Positions 38,627 through 48,954 of a stretch of DNA of 64,000 nucleotides are shown here, piece after piece. The stretch spans positions 292,428 to 356,427 of the forward strand of contig JACEEZ010009492.1 in NCBI GenBank assembly GCA_016584305.1, in the 5' to 3' direction. The position numbers and the translations under genes were made by a program. The notes beneath the pieces were generated by a model that had not been told where the DNA came from, searched no databases, and saw only the letters and a program-made list of their open reading frames with translations. Source of the DNA: Chionoecetes opilio. Its lineage: Eukaryota; Arthropoda; Malacostraca; Decapoda; Majidae. The first letter of the stretch is position 1. Each line of letters opens with the position of its first letter.

Positions 38627-38980
38627 TTACCTGTCCCCCCTTTCCACTTTTACTAAAATCTTTATCCATTCCCCAACATTTCCGCCCCAAAACCCTTTTC
38701 CCCACGTTGTCATCCTTTCTTTGCAGCCTAGCCTGAGTCCCTCAGTACCTTTGTTACCCTCTCTCTGAACGGTCCATCCCACTCCTCTGATCGTTTCCAC
38801 GCCAATCCCTATGGGCCCCAAAGCTATTCTGCCTGCTTTTTTCTGCTTTTTTGTTTTGTACTTTCTCATTATCTGTCCAACCCTCCAGACCCACCTTGTT
38901 TCCGGGCCATACATAAGTAGGACTGCCACCCCCTTCCATAGCCCTTCCATTTCATACTTGTTGGCCCAAAATTTTGCCAC
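38627..38980 (-). pseudogene. LINE reverse transcriptase C-terminal segment
   Basis: Minus-strand frames contain ALLMYG-like LLMYGPETRWVWRVGQI and, after a shift, ALGPIGIGVETIRGVGW then KERMTTW. This resembles the region after the RT palm in non-LTR elements (LYGxETWxW..., then a GRxALGxxxxxxVEAIRGDxGW-type segment). It is interrupted by frameshifts. Confidence 0.45.
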
Positions 38981-39734
38981 ACTGCCTAGTTTTCCAGCCC
39001 ACGGGTTTAAAACATAAGAACAAAAGAAAAAAAGGAAAGCTACAAGAGGCCGCGAGGCCTAACGTGGGTTCCGTCCCCTAACATCCCTAATCCACCTTTC
39101 ATCCCATCCATAAACATCCAGCTCCCTTTAAAGTCCCTAATGACTCCGCATAACTACGTCTACTGAGCCCTTTTTCCACTCATTCCCCACCCTTTTTGCA
39201 AACCCCATTTTTCCCTTTTTCCTTTTTAAAAATCTACGTTTTTCCACTTGAATCCTTTTTTTTTGTTTTACCCGGGTTAAAGCCGTAAGAACTTTTCCTC
39301 CTCCCCTTTTTAAATCCCTTTATCCACTTAAAAACTTTTACAGATCGCCCCTTACTTGTTCTCGAGTGAGTGAATTTTTAATAATTTCAATCTCCTTCAT
39401 AACTAAATTTACACATCCTTTTGTATCATTTGGTCACCTTCCTGCACTTTTTTTAACAAAAACTTTTCCACCCTGTAATTGGAGACCAAAACTGAACTGC
39501 ATATTTGGTGGGGCCTGACTAGAGCCAGATAAAGCATTAAATAATTCCGCATTCTTTTTTTAACATTTTCGGGTAAGAACCAATCCCTTTATTAGCTTAT
39601 TTTTTGGCCTCAAACTTTGTTCCAGGCGGGGGGTCTGGGTTCCCCTCACTCCAAGATTTTTTTCCCCTCTGATTTTTCGCGAAAAAATTGTTTTAGGTGA
39701 TCAAACCGGGGTTTTTTCCCCAACATTCATAACG

Positions 39735-40109
39735 CTACATTATCAATTTTAAATTCATCTGCCATCGACTGCTCACTCTTAAGTTTATCAAGTCTCCCTG
39801 CAATATTTTCGTAGACGTACCAATAACCCTACTAATTGTTTCATCAGCAAACTGCTGATACCATGCTATCCCACTACCCAAGCTTGATGTAAACAAAAAT
39901 ATAATGGGCCCAAAACAGACCCTGTGGAATCCAGCCCACCAGTCCCCTTTAGTTTTGGGAACCTTTAATTTAACCCTTTGTTGCCTATTACTTACCCAAG
40001 CTCTGACCCAAAGAAGAACCTTTCCCCATCTATACCAGGGCCCTAAACCTTTTTTAAGAGTCCTCGTGGGTACTTTGTCAAGCCTTACTAAAGTCCAGAT
40101 TTTAATCAT
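39735..40109 (-). pseudogene. LINE reverse transcriptase palm fragment
   Basis: The minus-strand frame has RLDKVPTRTL (the FDKVPHxxL block), LLWVRAWVSNRQQRVKLK, then GFHRVCFGPIIFLF and IAWYQQFADETISRVI. The last corresponds to the catalytic FADD motif, but the second Asp is Glu (FADE). Together with SSRWQMNLK these are CR1/Jockey-type RT motifs in correct order. The protein would be inactive. Confidence 0.7.
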
Positions 40110-41494
40110 AATCCTATATTATCTGCCGTCTCATAAATTCCATAAAAAATCAAAAAAATTGTGAGACATGACCTACCCCTTTGGGAACCCGTGGAACATG
40201 ATCAAAAATATGTTTATCTAGTGTTCTAATGTTTTTTCAATAAAAGATTTTTCCCAAAAATTTCCCCCCCCTTTTTAGTTGACTTACGGGTCGTAATTTT
40301 TACTTGCCTGTCTCCCCTTTTTAAAAATGGGGGAAAAACATTTTCCTTTTTCCCCCACAAATGGGACATGCTATCTCAACCCATTTCCTAAAAATGTGCA
40401 CTAACGACCCCAACAACCCCCTGCATTCTTTAAACCCTGGGGTACACTTCATTGGTCCCGGCGATTTAAAAAGTTTTATTTTTTCTATACCCTCCTCCCC
40501 CATTTTCCTAGTTACACAAAATCTTTTAGTTTCTCCCCATCGTTCCTTTTAACTCTGTTCACATAGGTATGCGTGTATCCTCCCCCGAAAAAACACTTAA
40601 GAAATAATCATTTTGACCCCCCACAATCCTCATCCTTTAAGACCTCACCCTGTCCTGACCCTTTAAGGGGCCCCAATAACCCTTGTCTTTGTTATAAAAC
40701 CCGTAGAACCCCTTTGGGCCCCGTTCGCCTGTTCTGCTACTTAATCTTTAATTGTTCTTAGCAAAGGGGTAATTTCTTCACGTCCTGCCATCCGTTATAC
40801 GTTCTTTGTTTACCAATTGCCCCTTTAACCTTAAAAAAAATTTTCTTTTTACTCCAATGTTGTGTTTTTTAACTTTTGGGGGCACCTTTTTATCACTCTT
40901 TCGGACCCCATCCCTATAAGGGAAAATTTTTTTTTCTGTCCGTCAAATATTCTTTTCAAATGAGATAAACACCTCGGCTCCCACCTATTCCCCTTCAACC
41001 TCTTAATCCTCCTCAGCCTCGACCCCCATACCCTATCGGGCCGCGCCAAATTCCCCCAGGTGCCCTTTCCCAAACCCTTTATAATGGCCTTTCCCGGGTG
41101 ACAAAGCCTTTTCCGGGAAACTTCGCTCCTCCCTCCCCCCAACCCCTTATTTAAAAACCCCAGGTGTCTTTTAATCCCGCAAATGGCCTTTCAATTGGTA
41201 TTCCCCCCTTTTTTCCACTTAAATTTTTCCAACTTCCCTTTTTTTAAACTAAATCTGATCTCATAATGGTCGCTATTATCTAAAACCCCCCCCCTCCACA
41301 TTGTAACAAATCGTCTCATTTTTCAGCAATAGATCTAGAATATATCTCCCTAGTAGGCCCTTGATTGCTTGATTAGGGAAATTATCCCTGGATTTATTTT
41401 TAAAAAATTTATCGCACGCGTCACCATGTTAAATCCCCGCTAATTTTCCTAAGATTTAAAATCTCCACCAGATAATCGATTAATCGGGCCTTGT

Positions 41495-41752
41495 TTATTT
41501 CTTCCCATAAGGAGCTGAATCCCCTTTACATAAATTTTGGAGGCCTAACACTACACCCAAAACCCTTTTTCTCAGTTCCCCCGTAACCCCTACCCATATA
41601 GACTCTAGCTGTCTTGTTTTTAAACATTTTAAACACACTGCAAGCATCTCTTGCATAAAGCGCAATCCCCTCCTGTCCCTACCTTCCTTGTGAAATAACT
41701 TATACCCAGCTATCTCGACTCCGGGTCGAATACCTTTTTCCCGACATACCAA
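41495..41752 (-). pseudogene. LINE AP-endonuclease fragment
   Basis: The minus-strand frame has IAGYKLFHKEGRDRRGLRF, then LESIWVGVTG and RKRVLGVVLG. This parallels the middle of the APE-type endonuclease of CR1-like LINEs (GYxLFRKDRxxRxGGGVxLYV..., ESIWVxI..., VGVxYRPP). Catalytic ends are not visible. Confidence 0.5.
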
Positions 41753-42045
41753 CCATGTTTTCGTTTAATGCTATTATATCAAAATCCCCTTTCATATTTA
41801 TTCCTCTCAGGGGAAACTATCTTTTTTTTTAAAAAACTTACAGTTTTATAGAAACCTTCAAGCAACTCCTCTTTTTTGTCAATTTTTCCCTTTTTTAATA
41901 AAACCCCCCCCTCTCTCTCTTTTACGAATCACTTAGTTCCCGCCGTTAAAAAACCCCCCTAGGTGCAAGTTTTCCCTTTTTCCCCACCCCCGTGTCTAAA
42001 CCCCGTTCTCTATCTTAAAAAAGCCTGCAGTGCACTACCTCCCTT

Positions 42046-42513
42046 TCAAGGGGATTCAGACAAAATCGAACTCCTTTCCTCGAAAATGCACCCCTCCCCG
42101 CGGTAGAGGGTGTTAGCCCGAAAAAAAAGGTCCCAGTGTGACAAAGGCCCAACCATTGGCTTTGCAAGAGTGCCCCCGGCAATCACCGCAAACCCTGGGA
42201 GTACCAATGTCGTCAACAAAAACGTCTGGAAAGGGGCACCACACACCCCAGGGAACCCCCCCCTGTCCCTAACTTTACCTACAGCTTCCTTGAACCGCCG
42301 TAGCAATTCCTCACTTTTTACACACTCAACATCATTTCCCCCAGCGCTCAGGCAGACGATGGGCTTTTTCCCTTGGTCCGCCATGCACTCAACTATCTTG
42401 TCACTAACATAACCTATCCCCTTCCCTGGGTAACTCACCGACTTCATGCGCATCCCTTCTCTGTCACAGAACCTGCTGTCAAGATGTCTAACCTGACTGT
42501 CACCAACAACCAA
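42046..42513 (-). pseudogene. LINE SGNH-esterase-like domain
   Basis: The frame begins VVGDSQVRHLDSRFCDR, where GDS is the block I nucleophile motif of SGNH hydrolases, and has PIVCLSAGGNDV (block III, GGND). SELLRRFKEAVGKVRDRG and WDLFFRANTLYRGEGCIF follow, the latter where the catalytic D-x-x-H block should be but without a clear DGxH. Esterase domains of this type occur in the first ORF of some CR1-like LINEs. A frameshift lies in the middle (about 42190-42230). Confidence 0.65.
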
Positions 42514-42599
42514 GATTTTACCTTCGGGTAATGATGTATCGTCTACCTCCCTAACCTCCGTATCATCCTCTTGCAGCCAAGAGCTAGTTGCCTCTAGTT

Positions 42600-42953
42600 G
42601 CCTCCTGGTTGCCTCTAGCTATCCTCTCGTTTAGTTTTCTCACATCCTTTCTCATCCAACCAAATACCCAGATACTTGTACTCTTTCATTCTCTTTATTT
42701 CATTCACACCTACCATCCAAATTCTGTCATCATCAGTCTTTCCCATTCACCACTAACACCTGACTCTTCTCTTTACTGAAACTAACGTTGAATCCCTGCC
42801 ATACTCAGTCACAGCATTCAGCATCTCTTGTTGCTCATTGTGGTTTTCACTAAGGACCACCACATCATCTGCATACAGCAGTACACTCAAAACATCATCT
42901 CCAATTTTCACACCCAAACCTATATGCTTCACTCTCACTGCCATTTCCTCAAC
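42600..42953 (-). pseudogene. LINE reverse transcriptase fragment, copy 2 (interrupted)
   Basis: Equivalent to 18484-18770, with VLSVLLYADDVVVLSE preserved and a frameshift after it. It extends further than copy 1 (RMKEYKYLGIWLDEKG, about 42640-42690), giving the true downstream RT sequence. The part upstream of the insertion continues at 43910-43990. Confidence 0.75.
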
Positions 42954-43902
42954 CATAGACCACTATATACCTGGACTGCGCACGGAATATCGGCCTGTCG
43001 CGCAAGGGCCCGAAGTCGGAGGGCCGCTCGGATTCATATATATATATACGGATCATATAGACTGGTTTATCAGTATATATGATATACTGTATCTTCGTAA
43101 ATGTTTGTTCTATAATATTATCAAATAAAAAACAGTAAAACACGCTAAAGAAATGCCATTACGAGACTATGAAGAAATATGCATGAACTTAATATTCACT
43201 TCAACTCTTCGCCATTTAAAACTTTGCGAGTCAACTTTTATCATGAAGGGTATCAATAGAAGCGCAATTTTATTAGCTTTCCATTGCTATATTTCGTTAT
43301 CTGATAAATGAATTAGAACCATGCATAAATTAGCGTTAACTAAATAAATAAAATCATCAATCGGGTAATTTTCCCGATTGATGAGGTTATTTATTTAGGC
43401 AACGCTAATGTATACATGGTACTAATTCATTTATCAGAAAACGAAATATATAAGTAAATAAATAACATCAATCGGGAAAATTACCCGATTGATGATTTTA
43501 TTTATTTATTTAACGCTAATTTATGCATGGTTCTAATTAATTTATCAGATAACGAAATACATCAATGGAAAGCTAATAAAATTGCGCTTCTATTGATACC
43601 CTTCATGATAAAAGTTGACTTGCAAAGTTTTAAATGGCGAAGAGTTAAGTGAATATTAAGTTCATGCATATTTCTTCATAGTCTCGTAATGACATTTCTT
43701 TAGCGTGTTTTACTGTTTTTATTTGATAGTATAATAGAACAAACATTTACGAAGATTAAGTATACCATATATACTGATAAACCAGTCTATATGATAGTCC
43801 ATAGACCACTATATCTCTTTGTCGGGCGCCCCGCAGGCCCCTATGCAGCCCCGCAATTCAAAACATTGTCGCGTGAACAGTCCAGGTATACAGTGGTCTA
43901 TG
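42954..43902. mobile_element. 949-bp foldback transposon with 7-bp target duplication
   Basis: It starts CATAGACCACTATATACCTG and ends CAGGTATACAGTGGTCTATG (25-bp terminal inverted repeats with about two differences), flanked by CCTCAAC on both sides (42947-42953, 43903-43909). Copy 1 has a single CCTCAAC and no insert, proving the boundaries. Inside are arms of about 320 bp (43048-43370 and 43480-43800) and a core with CATCAATCGGG and CCCGATTGATG. A second CATAGACCACTATAT occurs at 43800, suggesting nesting. No ORF. Confidence 0.9.
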
Positions 43903-44689
43903 CCTCAACATATAATCCAAAAAGTAGAGGAGAAAGGCCACAGCCCAGTTTTTGCTCCTTTCTTACTATTCACCCATCCAGTCTCTAGGTCACCCTTACA
44001 GAACTTGGCCTCGAAATAAATAATTTCCTTTTTCTTATGCCCGGTGGGGGTTCGAACCTGACCATCACCAGATTTTGCACCTCAAACTGGCGCGTTTGAC
44101 CGCTAGACTAAGAGGATAATCCCGCTTGGCTAAGCGGTTATGTGATTTTATGCATTACACTTCAAATGGTTATCAAGAGGAAGGGCTACACAACATAATA
44201 CTAACTACAATTGTAAGTGTTGATATTCTACATTTTTTTTTTATGAACAAGGTGCGTCATACATGAAAATGTTCCCTTTTCGGAGATGCGCAGAGATTAT
44301 CCGTGCAGACTGTAGAACGCTCATTGTAAGTTTCAGAGAAGTAGATATTCACATGTTATAGACCACTAACTCAGGATTGATAAGCTCCCATTATTGTAAG
44401 ATGTTCATTGGGGAGCCCCTTTTCTGGGTGTAAGTGCTCAAACCAACCATGTGCCCATAATGAGGCACCCATCTTCAAAGTAATGTACTTCCATGGGAAA
44501 TGTGTATTGGTTTGGATCCCAGGAATTATAAATTTCTGTATTTTGTTCATCCCTTTAAACAATCATAGATGCCCATTTAAGACTTTGTTAACATGACAAA
44601 GGTCTTAGCACAAGTCGGTTTGTACAGAGAGATTTTTATGTCTTATTACATGTATGTTTATAATACCAAAATATTTTTTATGCATATTT

Positions 44690-45783
44690 TTATTTCTTTT
44701 GAAAACTATACTGCTCACTCGAGAGCCAACCTTTCCTCCAACATAAAAGTTGGCATAGGAATTATGTGTTCTACAATAAATCTGTAAAAAGAGAAATACT
44801 GCTATAGTATCATTGAAAATTAGTTATTTAACCCCTTCACTGCGGCTGGTACAATACGGTCTCTCAGCTATTTAAGGGTTCACTGCGGCTGGTAACATAT
44901 ATGGTTTCTGTATTTAACTGTGCGCTTAATGATATTATGGGTAAATATTCGTTGTGATAGGCTTGTATGGCAACAGTGTCAAGTGTTGCGATATAATAGA
45001 ACCTCTTTTTCTGCTTGCGTGAGTTAGTATGACTAATAAGGTCAAGCGGTACAGTACGACGTGTTGACGCTGCCGCGCCCTCTACTTCAATGGCGAGGCT
45101 AAAAATATAAGATATTCAAAATATTCTTGATGGATATAAAACAGAAGTATGAATGAATGAATGAATGCATGAATGAAGCATTTATGTACCAAAATAAGCT
45201 ATATTATGTTGAGTAGTAAGTAGTTTCATTGTGCGTCTGGCAGCACGATCACGACCCTTTGCTGCACTTTGACGTAACTCTTCACTTAGCTGGTAGCCTC
45301 CACCAAGACGAAACATATATTTTCTGGTATGGAATGAGCATCCTATTCATTTAGGCACTTTAAAATATGATCAGTAATTATTTTATATTTTAATTAAACC
45401 TGCCGCACAGGGGGTAGGCCTATGAATTTGATATCCGCAGAGAAGGGGTTAATAATGTTATTACAGAAAAAGCTAATATCATATATTACATGTTGCAGGG
45501 AAATAAATGTATTACTTTTCTACAATGAATCATGGATTAAAAAATAAGCAATGACTTACAATCTGAGAAATGCGCCATTAGTTCTTCTTGAGTCCAGTTA
45601 ACCGAGGTGATGATGAAGAGACCGTCCTTGTGGTGATGCGGTGCACAGCTTGAATTATATTGCCCTCTTGCCCCAAGGGGCATCCGGGCACATCGACACA
45701 GCATCATAAGTGCTTTTGTCGTGACACAGATCATATCCTCTCACACTCAGACTCTCATCATCAGGATTTAAGATGTCAACTTG
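44690..45783 (-). pseudogene. EEF1AKMT2: Duplicate of the last two EEF1AKMT2 exons
   Basis: The exon equivalent to 20942-20717 is at 45783-45560 and the last exon at 44781-44690. Splice sites are kept, but there are one-base deletions: ATATACATT becomes ATATAATT, CACCCACAAGG becomes CACCACAAGG, and the last exon loses bases in T and A runs. The DKGTYD motif reads DKSTYD. Exons 1 and 2 are not duplicated. It cannot encode the enzyme as written. Because most indels are in homopolymers, part of the damage could be sequencing error. Confidence 0.8.
44832..45448. mobile_element. 617-bp piggyBac-type MITE (TTAA target)
   Basis: Ends CCCCTTCACTGCGG and CCGCAGAGAAGGGG, flanked by TTAA on both sides (44828-44831, 45449-45452). 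Copy 1 has a single TTAA at the same place (about 19632). CCC-type ends and a TTAA duplication define the piggyBac group. There is no transposase. A direct repeat of the first 17 bases or so (TTCACTGCGGCTGGTA) lies about 45 bp in. Confidence 0.9.
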
Positions 45784-46150
45784 CTGTTGGAAAGGTAAAA
45801 GAGGTTTTCAGATATGTCTACATCAAGGCGTATAACCTCAGTCATGTTAGTGAGAGAAGCCAGACAGGGATCGTAATCAGAACAAGCAAATTCCTTGATC
45901 AGATAGTCACAGAAAGATGAAAAATCTGTACAGGTGGAGTAGAAGTAGTCTTCAAGAGCAGCACAGCAGGAGTTTGTGTATCACAATTCATACAAGCTCT
46001 CATAAGAATAACTTTTTTGACTGGGGACTTGTGGTGAGGGATGACTTGTGAAACAGCATCAGTAACACATCTGATGAAAGGGGAAAACAGAGCCTGAAGG
46101 ATTATTTCCGGACTATTATGCACCTCCATGGTGTAGTGGCTAGCGCGCTT

Positions 46151-46909
46151 GGAGGAAGTATGGGTGGAGACGCCTTGAGCCTCGCGGCCTGTGTTGTCTG
46201 GTGAAGCCACTTTTCTCCCCCATCCGCCACACTGTTGTGGGGAATGTCACGCACTGGCTGACTGAGATCCCCACTCTTTCTTTTCAATTTTTTCACGGTT
46301 GCACTTAATGATATCACGGTGTGTGAAATTATACTTCTGTGTTACTGCTAACCATATATTACTATCATATTATTGCATATTATTGCATATTGGGTCCCTT
46401 TATTGAATATATGTCTGGCGGTGAACTGCCTGGCTGCGTATTTATATCTCACCTGCAGCTATGTCTCAGCTACAGCCTTGATCAGTAAAATTAGATGATT
46501 ACTGGCCGGGTCATTATCTGACATATGATTTTTCATACCATTTTCTACCAATATTAATTACGCTACACGTGTCAATATTAAATTCCATCTGCCACCTGAC
46601 TACCCACACGCGTAACTTATCTAAGTCTCCCTGCAAAACCGGTTACATCAAACTGTGACCCGATAATTCTACCCGTTTTAGTATCATCAGCAAACTTGCG
46701 ATATCACTGCTAATCCCACTGTCTTAGTCGTTGATGCAAATATAAAATAGTAGTGGCCCCAAATTACTATAATATTACTATTAATATAAACCCTACGAAC
46801 ACAATCGCTAACACTTATATACTACGTATTACTACAGCTACATCACCCCCACCACTATTACTACTATCAGTAACACAAATTTCCAACCCCGTGGTGCAGT
46901 AGTTATCAC
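46151..46909. other. Spacer with LINE RT remnant at about 46560-46750
   Basis: On the minus strand 46750-46560 gives fragments like those of CR1/Jockey RT (a SKFADDT-like stretch, DLDKL and WQMEFNI equivalents), with several frame changes. At 46155-46195 the plus strand shares GGAAGTATGGGTGGAGACGC with the minus strand of 47825-47850. No intact gene. Confidence 0.4.
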
Positions 46910-47290
46910 ACTTTTCTAACAAGGTCATTGTCTTTGTTTAACAAATACATGCACGTTTGTTTGAAATATAGTTTTAGAAATCAACAAATGCATAACTTAC
47001 TGGTGAAATGTGATGGATGGGTCAGATTTTTGTTCGCTTTTCATGCACCAAATCCACACTTTTCACCATAGCAAANNNNNNNNNNNCTTTACTACCGTTT
47101 GGCAGCAGTACACATTTTCTAACAAGGTCTTTGTCTTTGTTTATCAAATACATACACGTTTGTTTGAAACATAATTTTAGAAATCAACAAATGCATAACT
47201 TTCTGGTGAAATGTGATGGATGGTTCAGATCTTTTTTCGCTTTTTCATTGCACCCAAATGCAACACAACTTTTCACCATAGCAGAACACA
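46910..47290. repeat. Duplicated 170-bp segment around an assembly gap
   Basis: 46910-47075 and 47111-47290 are near-identical direct copies (TTTCTAACAAGGTC, TGGTGAAATGTGATGGATGG, TTTTCACCATAGCA). Eleven N's lie at 47076-47086. Matching flanks at a gap suggest two read ends that overlap and were not merged. Confidence 0.85.
47076..47086. other. Assembly gap (11 N)
   Basis: Run of undetermined bases. Its true length is unknown and may be negative, given the duplicated flanks. Confidence 1.
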
Positions 47291-47812
47291 CAAGGAGTGA
47301 CACTCCTGCCTTTACTTGTCCTCACGAGGTCAATACAAAATGAAGACTGAGCGAGTATGAGTGGACGTGTAGAGAGGATTTGACCTGAGTAAGCATAGCC
47401 CAACCCTTAAACAGATCACTCCCTAGTAATTATCCGACTCAACTCACACCTTTGACCTCACCACCCCTCCTCTAACAACGAAGCCACCGTGCCACCCAAT
47501 GAGGTAGTATGGCAGGTGGTATGGTAGTACTCCCATACTACCTACATGATGCACCTTAACGTAGCAAAACTTATACCCACAAACCCGAGAGACCTACATA
47601 TATTGATATCACCATGTTATGAGATCAGTTTAATTCTCATCATGAAAATAATAACGGGAAAGAAACCCATATACTATGTGCACATTAGAATGGACCGACG
47701 TTACTCCCAGGAATCTCAAAATACTTCCAAGGGATGATTTATCTCTACTTGGCAGTAGAATTGTGGGCTCCTTTAGCCCACAACAAGATGGCTGACTGAC
47801 AGTTCACTGACT
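47291..47812. other. Spacer without recognised gene
   Basis: Non-repetitive DNA. A small inverted repeat surrounds the AGTATGGCAGGTGGTATGG / CCATACTACC region near 47505-47545. Short frames have no features. Confidence 0.5.
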
Positions 47813-48946
47813 TCAACCCGCGCGGCTCAGGGCGTCTCCACCCATACTACCTCCATGGGTGTAACCCTCCTGTCGAAGGAGATACAGTACACTAGCTGTG
47901 ACCTGGTGAGCCTTTCGAGTGCGCGTCACATGGGCGGCTTTGATGAAGGAGTCGGCTGTTCCAGGTGTAGCAACTACTGCCTGGACCAGGGCTTCCGTCC
48001 ATCCACTGCAATCAAGAAGGTCGCCTAGAGTTTTCGATGAAGCCTTTTCTCTGTGGAATCCGGCAAACAGGATAATGAAGTAATCTTCTCCATGTGTTTG
48101 AAGCCAGCTCCATTGGATCATTTTGGCCAGCGTGTACAGTGGTTGATCCGCGGTGATGACCGGGACCTGACCAGGATTTAGGATATCCACTGCTCTCTTG
48201 ATGACGTCCATGGAGTGGTGAATCATGGCCACGGAGTTGGCCTGATCATAGAAGAGGGGCAGCAATGAGGTAATGGCCACACTGCTTGGATCCACTGGTG
48301 CAGATTGCTTGCTGGCGTGGTATGCAGCCCATGCCACGATCTCGTCTCCAGTGAGCGATGTGTCTGCAGTCACCATCTTCCCCATCTGATCCAGCCACCT
48401 GTTGAATGAAACACATGAAACAAGACAGTAAACACGACAGTGGTGGTTAGTTGGTGCAGACACACAGCACAGTTTCATTGTCCGAACATCAAATACAGCC
48501 AGTCCAGAATATGCAGTAATATCATTGTGTATTTACCTGTACTCAGTCTGCACTGCTTGAGGTATTAGGTTGCATTCACTTCTTTTGGGACCCGCCAACT
48601 TTGGTATAGGTGGATCACGTTTCCTCAGGAGTAGGGGAGGCACGCTGGTGTATGATTCTGGCAGGTGGGCAACTGTTGTCGCAGTTGTTGCAGTGATGTC
48701 TGTGTCCACAATCCGTTGAACTCCGGGAAAGTCACTATTCGGGAGTTGGAACAAAGAGATTCCTGTACCATGGAACGAGTCCTGAGCACTTGTCGAGCTG
48801 GGGTTGTGGTCTATGTTGTCGACTGCTCCCGTGGTGAACAAGCCACCCTTCAGTTTGGGTGGGCAAACTGCTCCCTCCAACAGGAAGTAGCGACAGATGT
48901 ATCCCAACTCAGACGAAATCTCAGCACCTTCGTAGGAAAGCGTCAT
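47813..48946 (-). CDS. Fragment of an uncharacterised multi-copy metazoan protein (HVTRTR-AHQVTA family)
   Basis: Two minus-strand exons join across a GT-AG intron: 48946-48537 (further 5' end lost in poor sequence) and 48398-47813; the split Arg codon is restored. The first has FTTGAVDNIDHNP and SFHGTGISLFQ. The second has GDEIVAWAAYHA, DILNPGQVPVITADQPLYTL, KMIQWSW, GDLLDCSGWTEALVQA and HVTRTRKAHQVTASVLYLL. I recognise these as blocks of large hypothetical proteins found in many copies in cnidarian, mollusc and crustacean genomes; no function is known to me. The C-terminus after LLRQEGY looks foreign, so the copy is probably truncated. A broken N-terminal fragment that appears to be of the same family is at 57660-58645. 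The multi-copy habit suggests a mobile-element gene. Confidence 0.65.
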
Positions 48947-48954
48947 ATAGAGGT

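Larger units (their letters stand above)
38140..42560 (-). mobile_element. Decayed LINE(s), minus strand
   Basis: Read on the minus strand from 42513 downward there are, in order, an SGNH-esterase-like domain, an APE-like endonuclease piece and a reverse transcriptase piece. A further RT-C-terminal-like segment follows at 38980-38627. That order fits CR1-type non-LTR elements that carry an esterase domain. Frames are short and broken by many one-base changes in homopolymer runs. I cannot tell a truly old element from poor consensus, or exclude two adjacent elements. Confidence 0.6.
42719..46150. repeat. Segmental duplication, copy 2
   Basis: Matches 18474-21831 in the same orientation, with scattered substitutions and many one-base losses in homopolymers. 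It carries two clean insertions absent from copy 1 (42954-43902 and 44832-45448), lacks element G, and lacks two stretches (about 95 bp and 470 bp) of copy 1. It ends inside SINE S2 at 46150. Confidence 0.9.
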
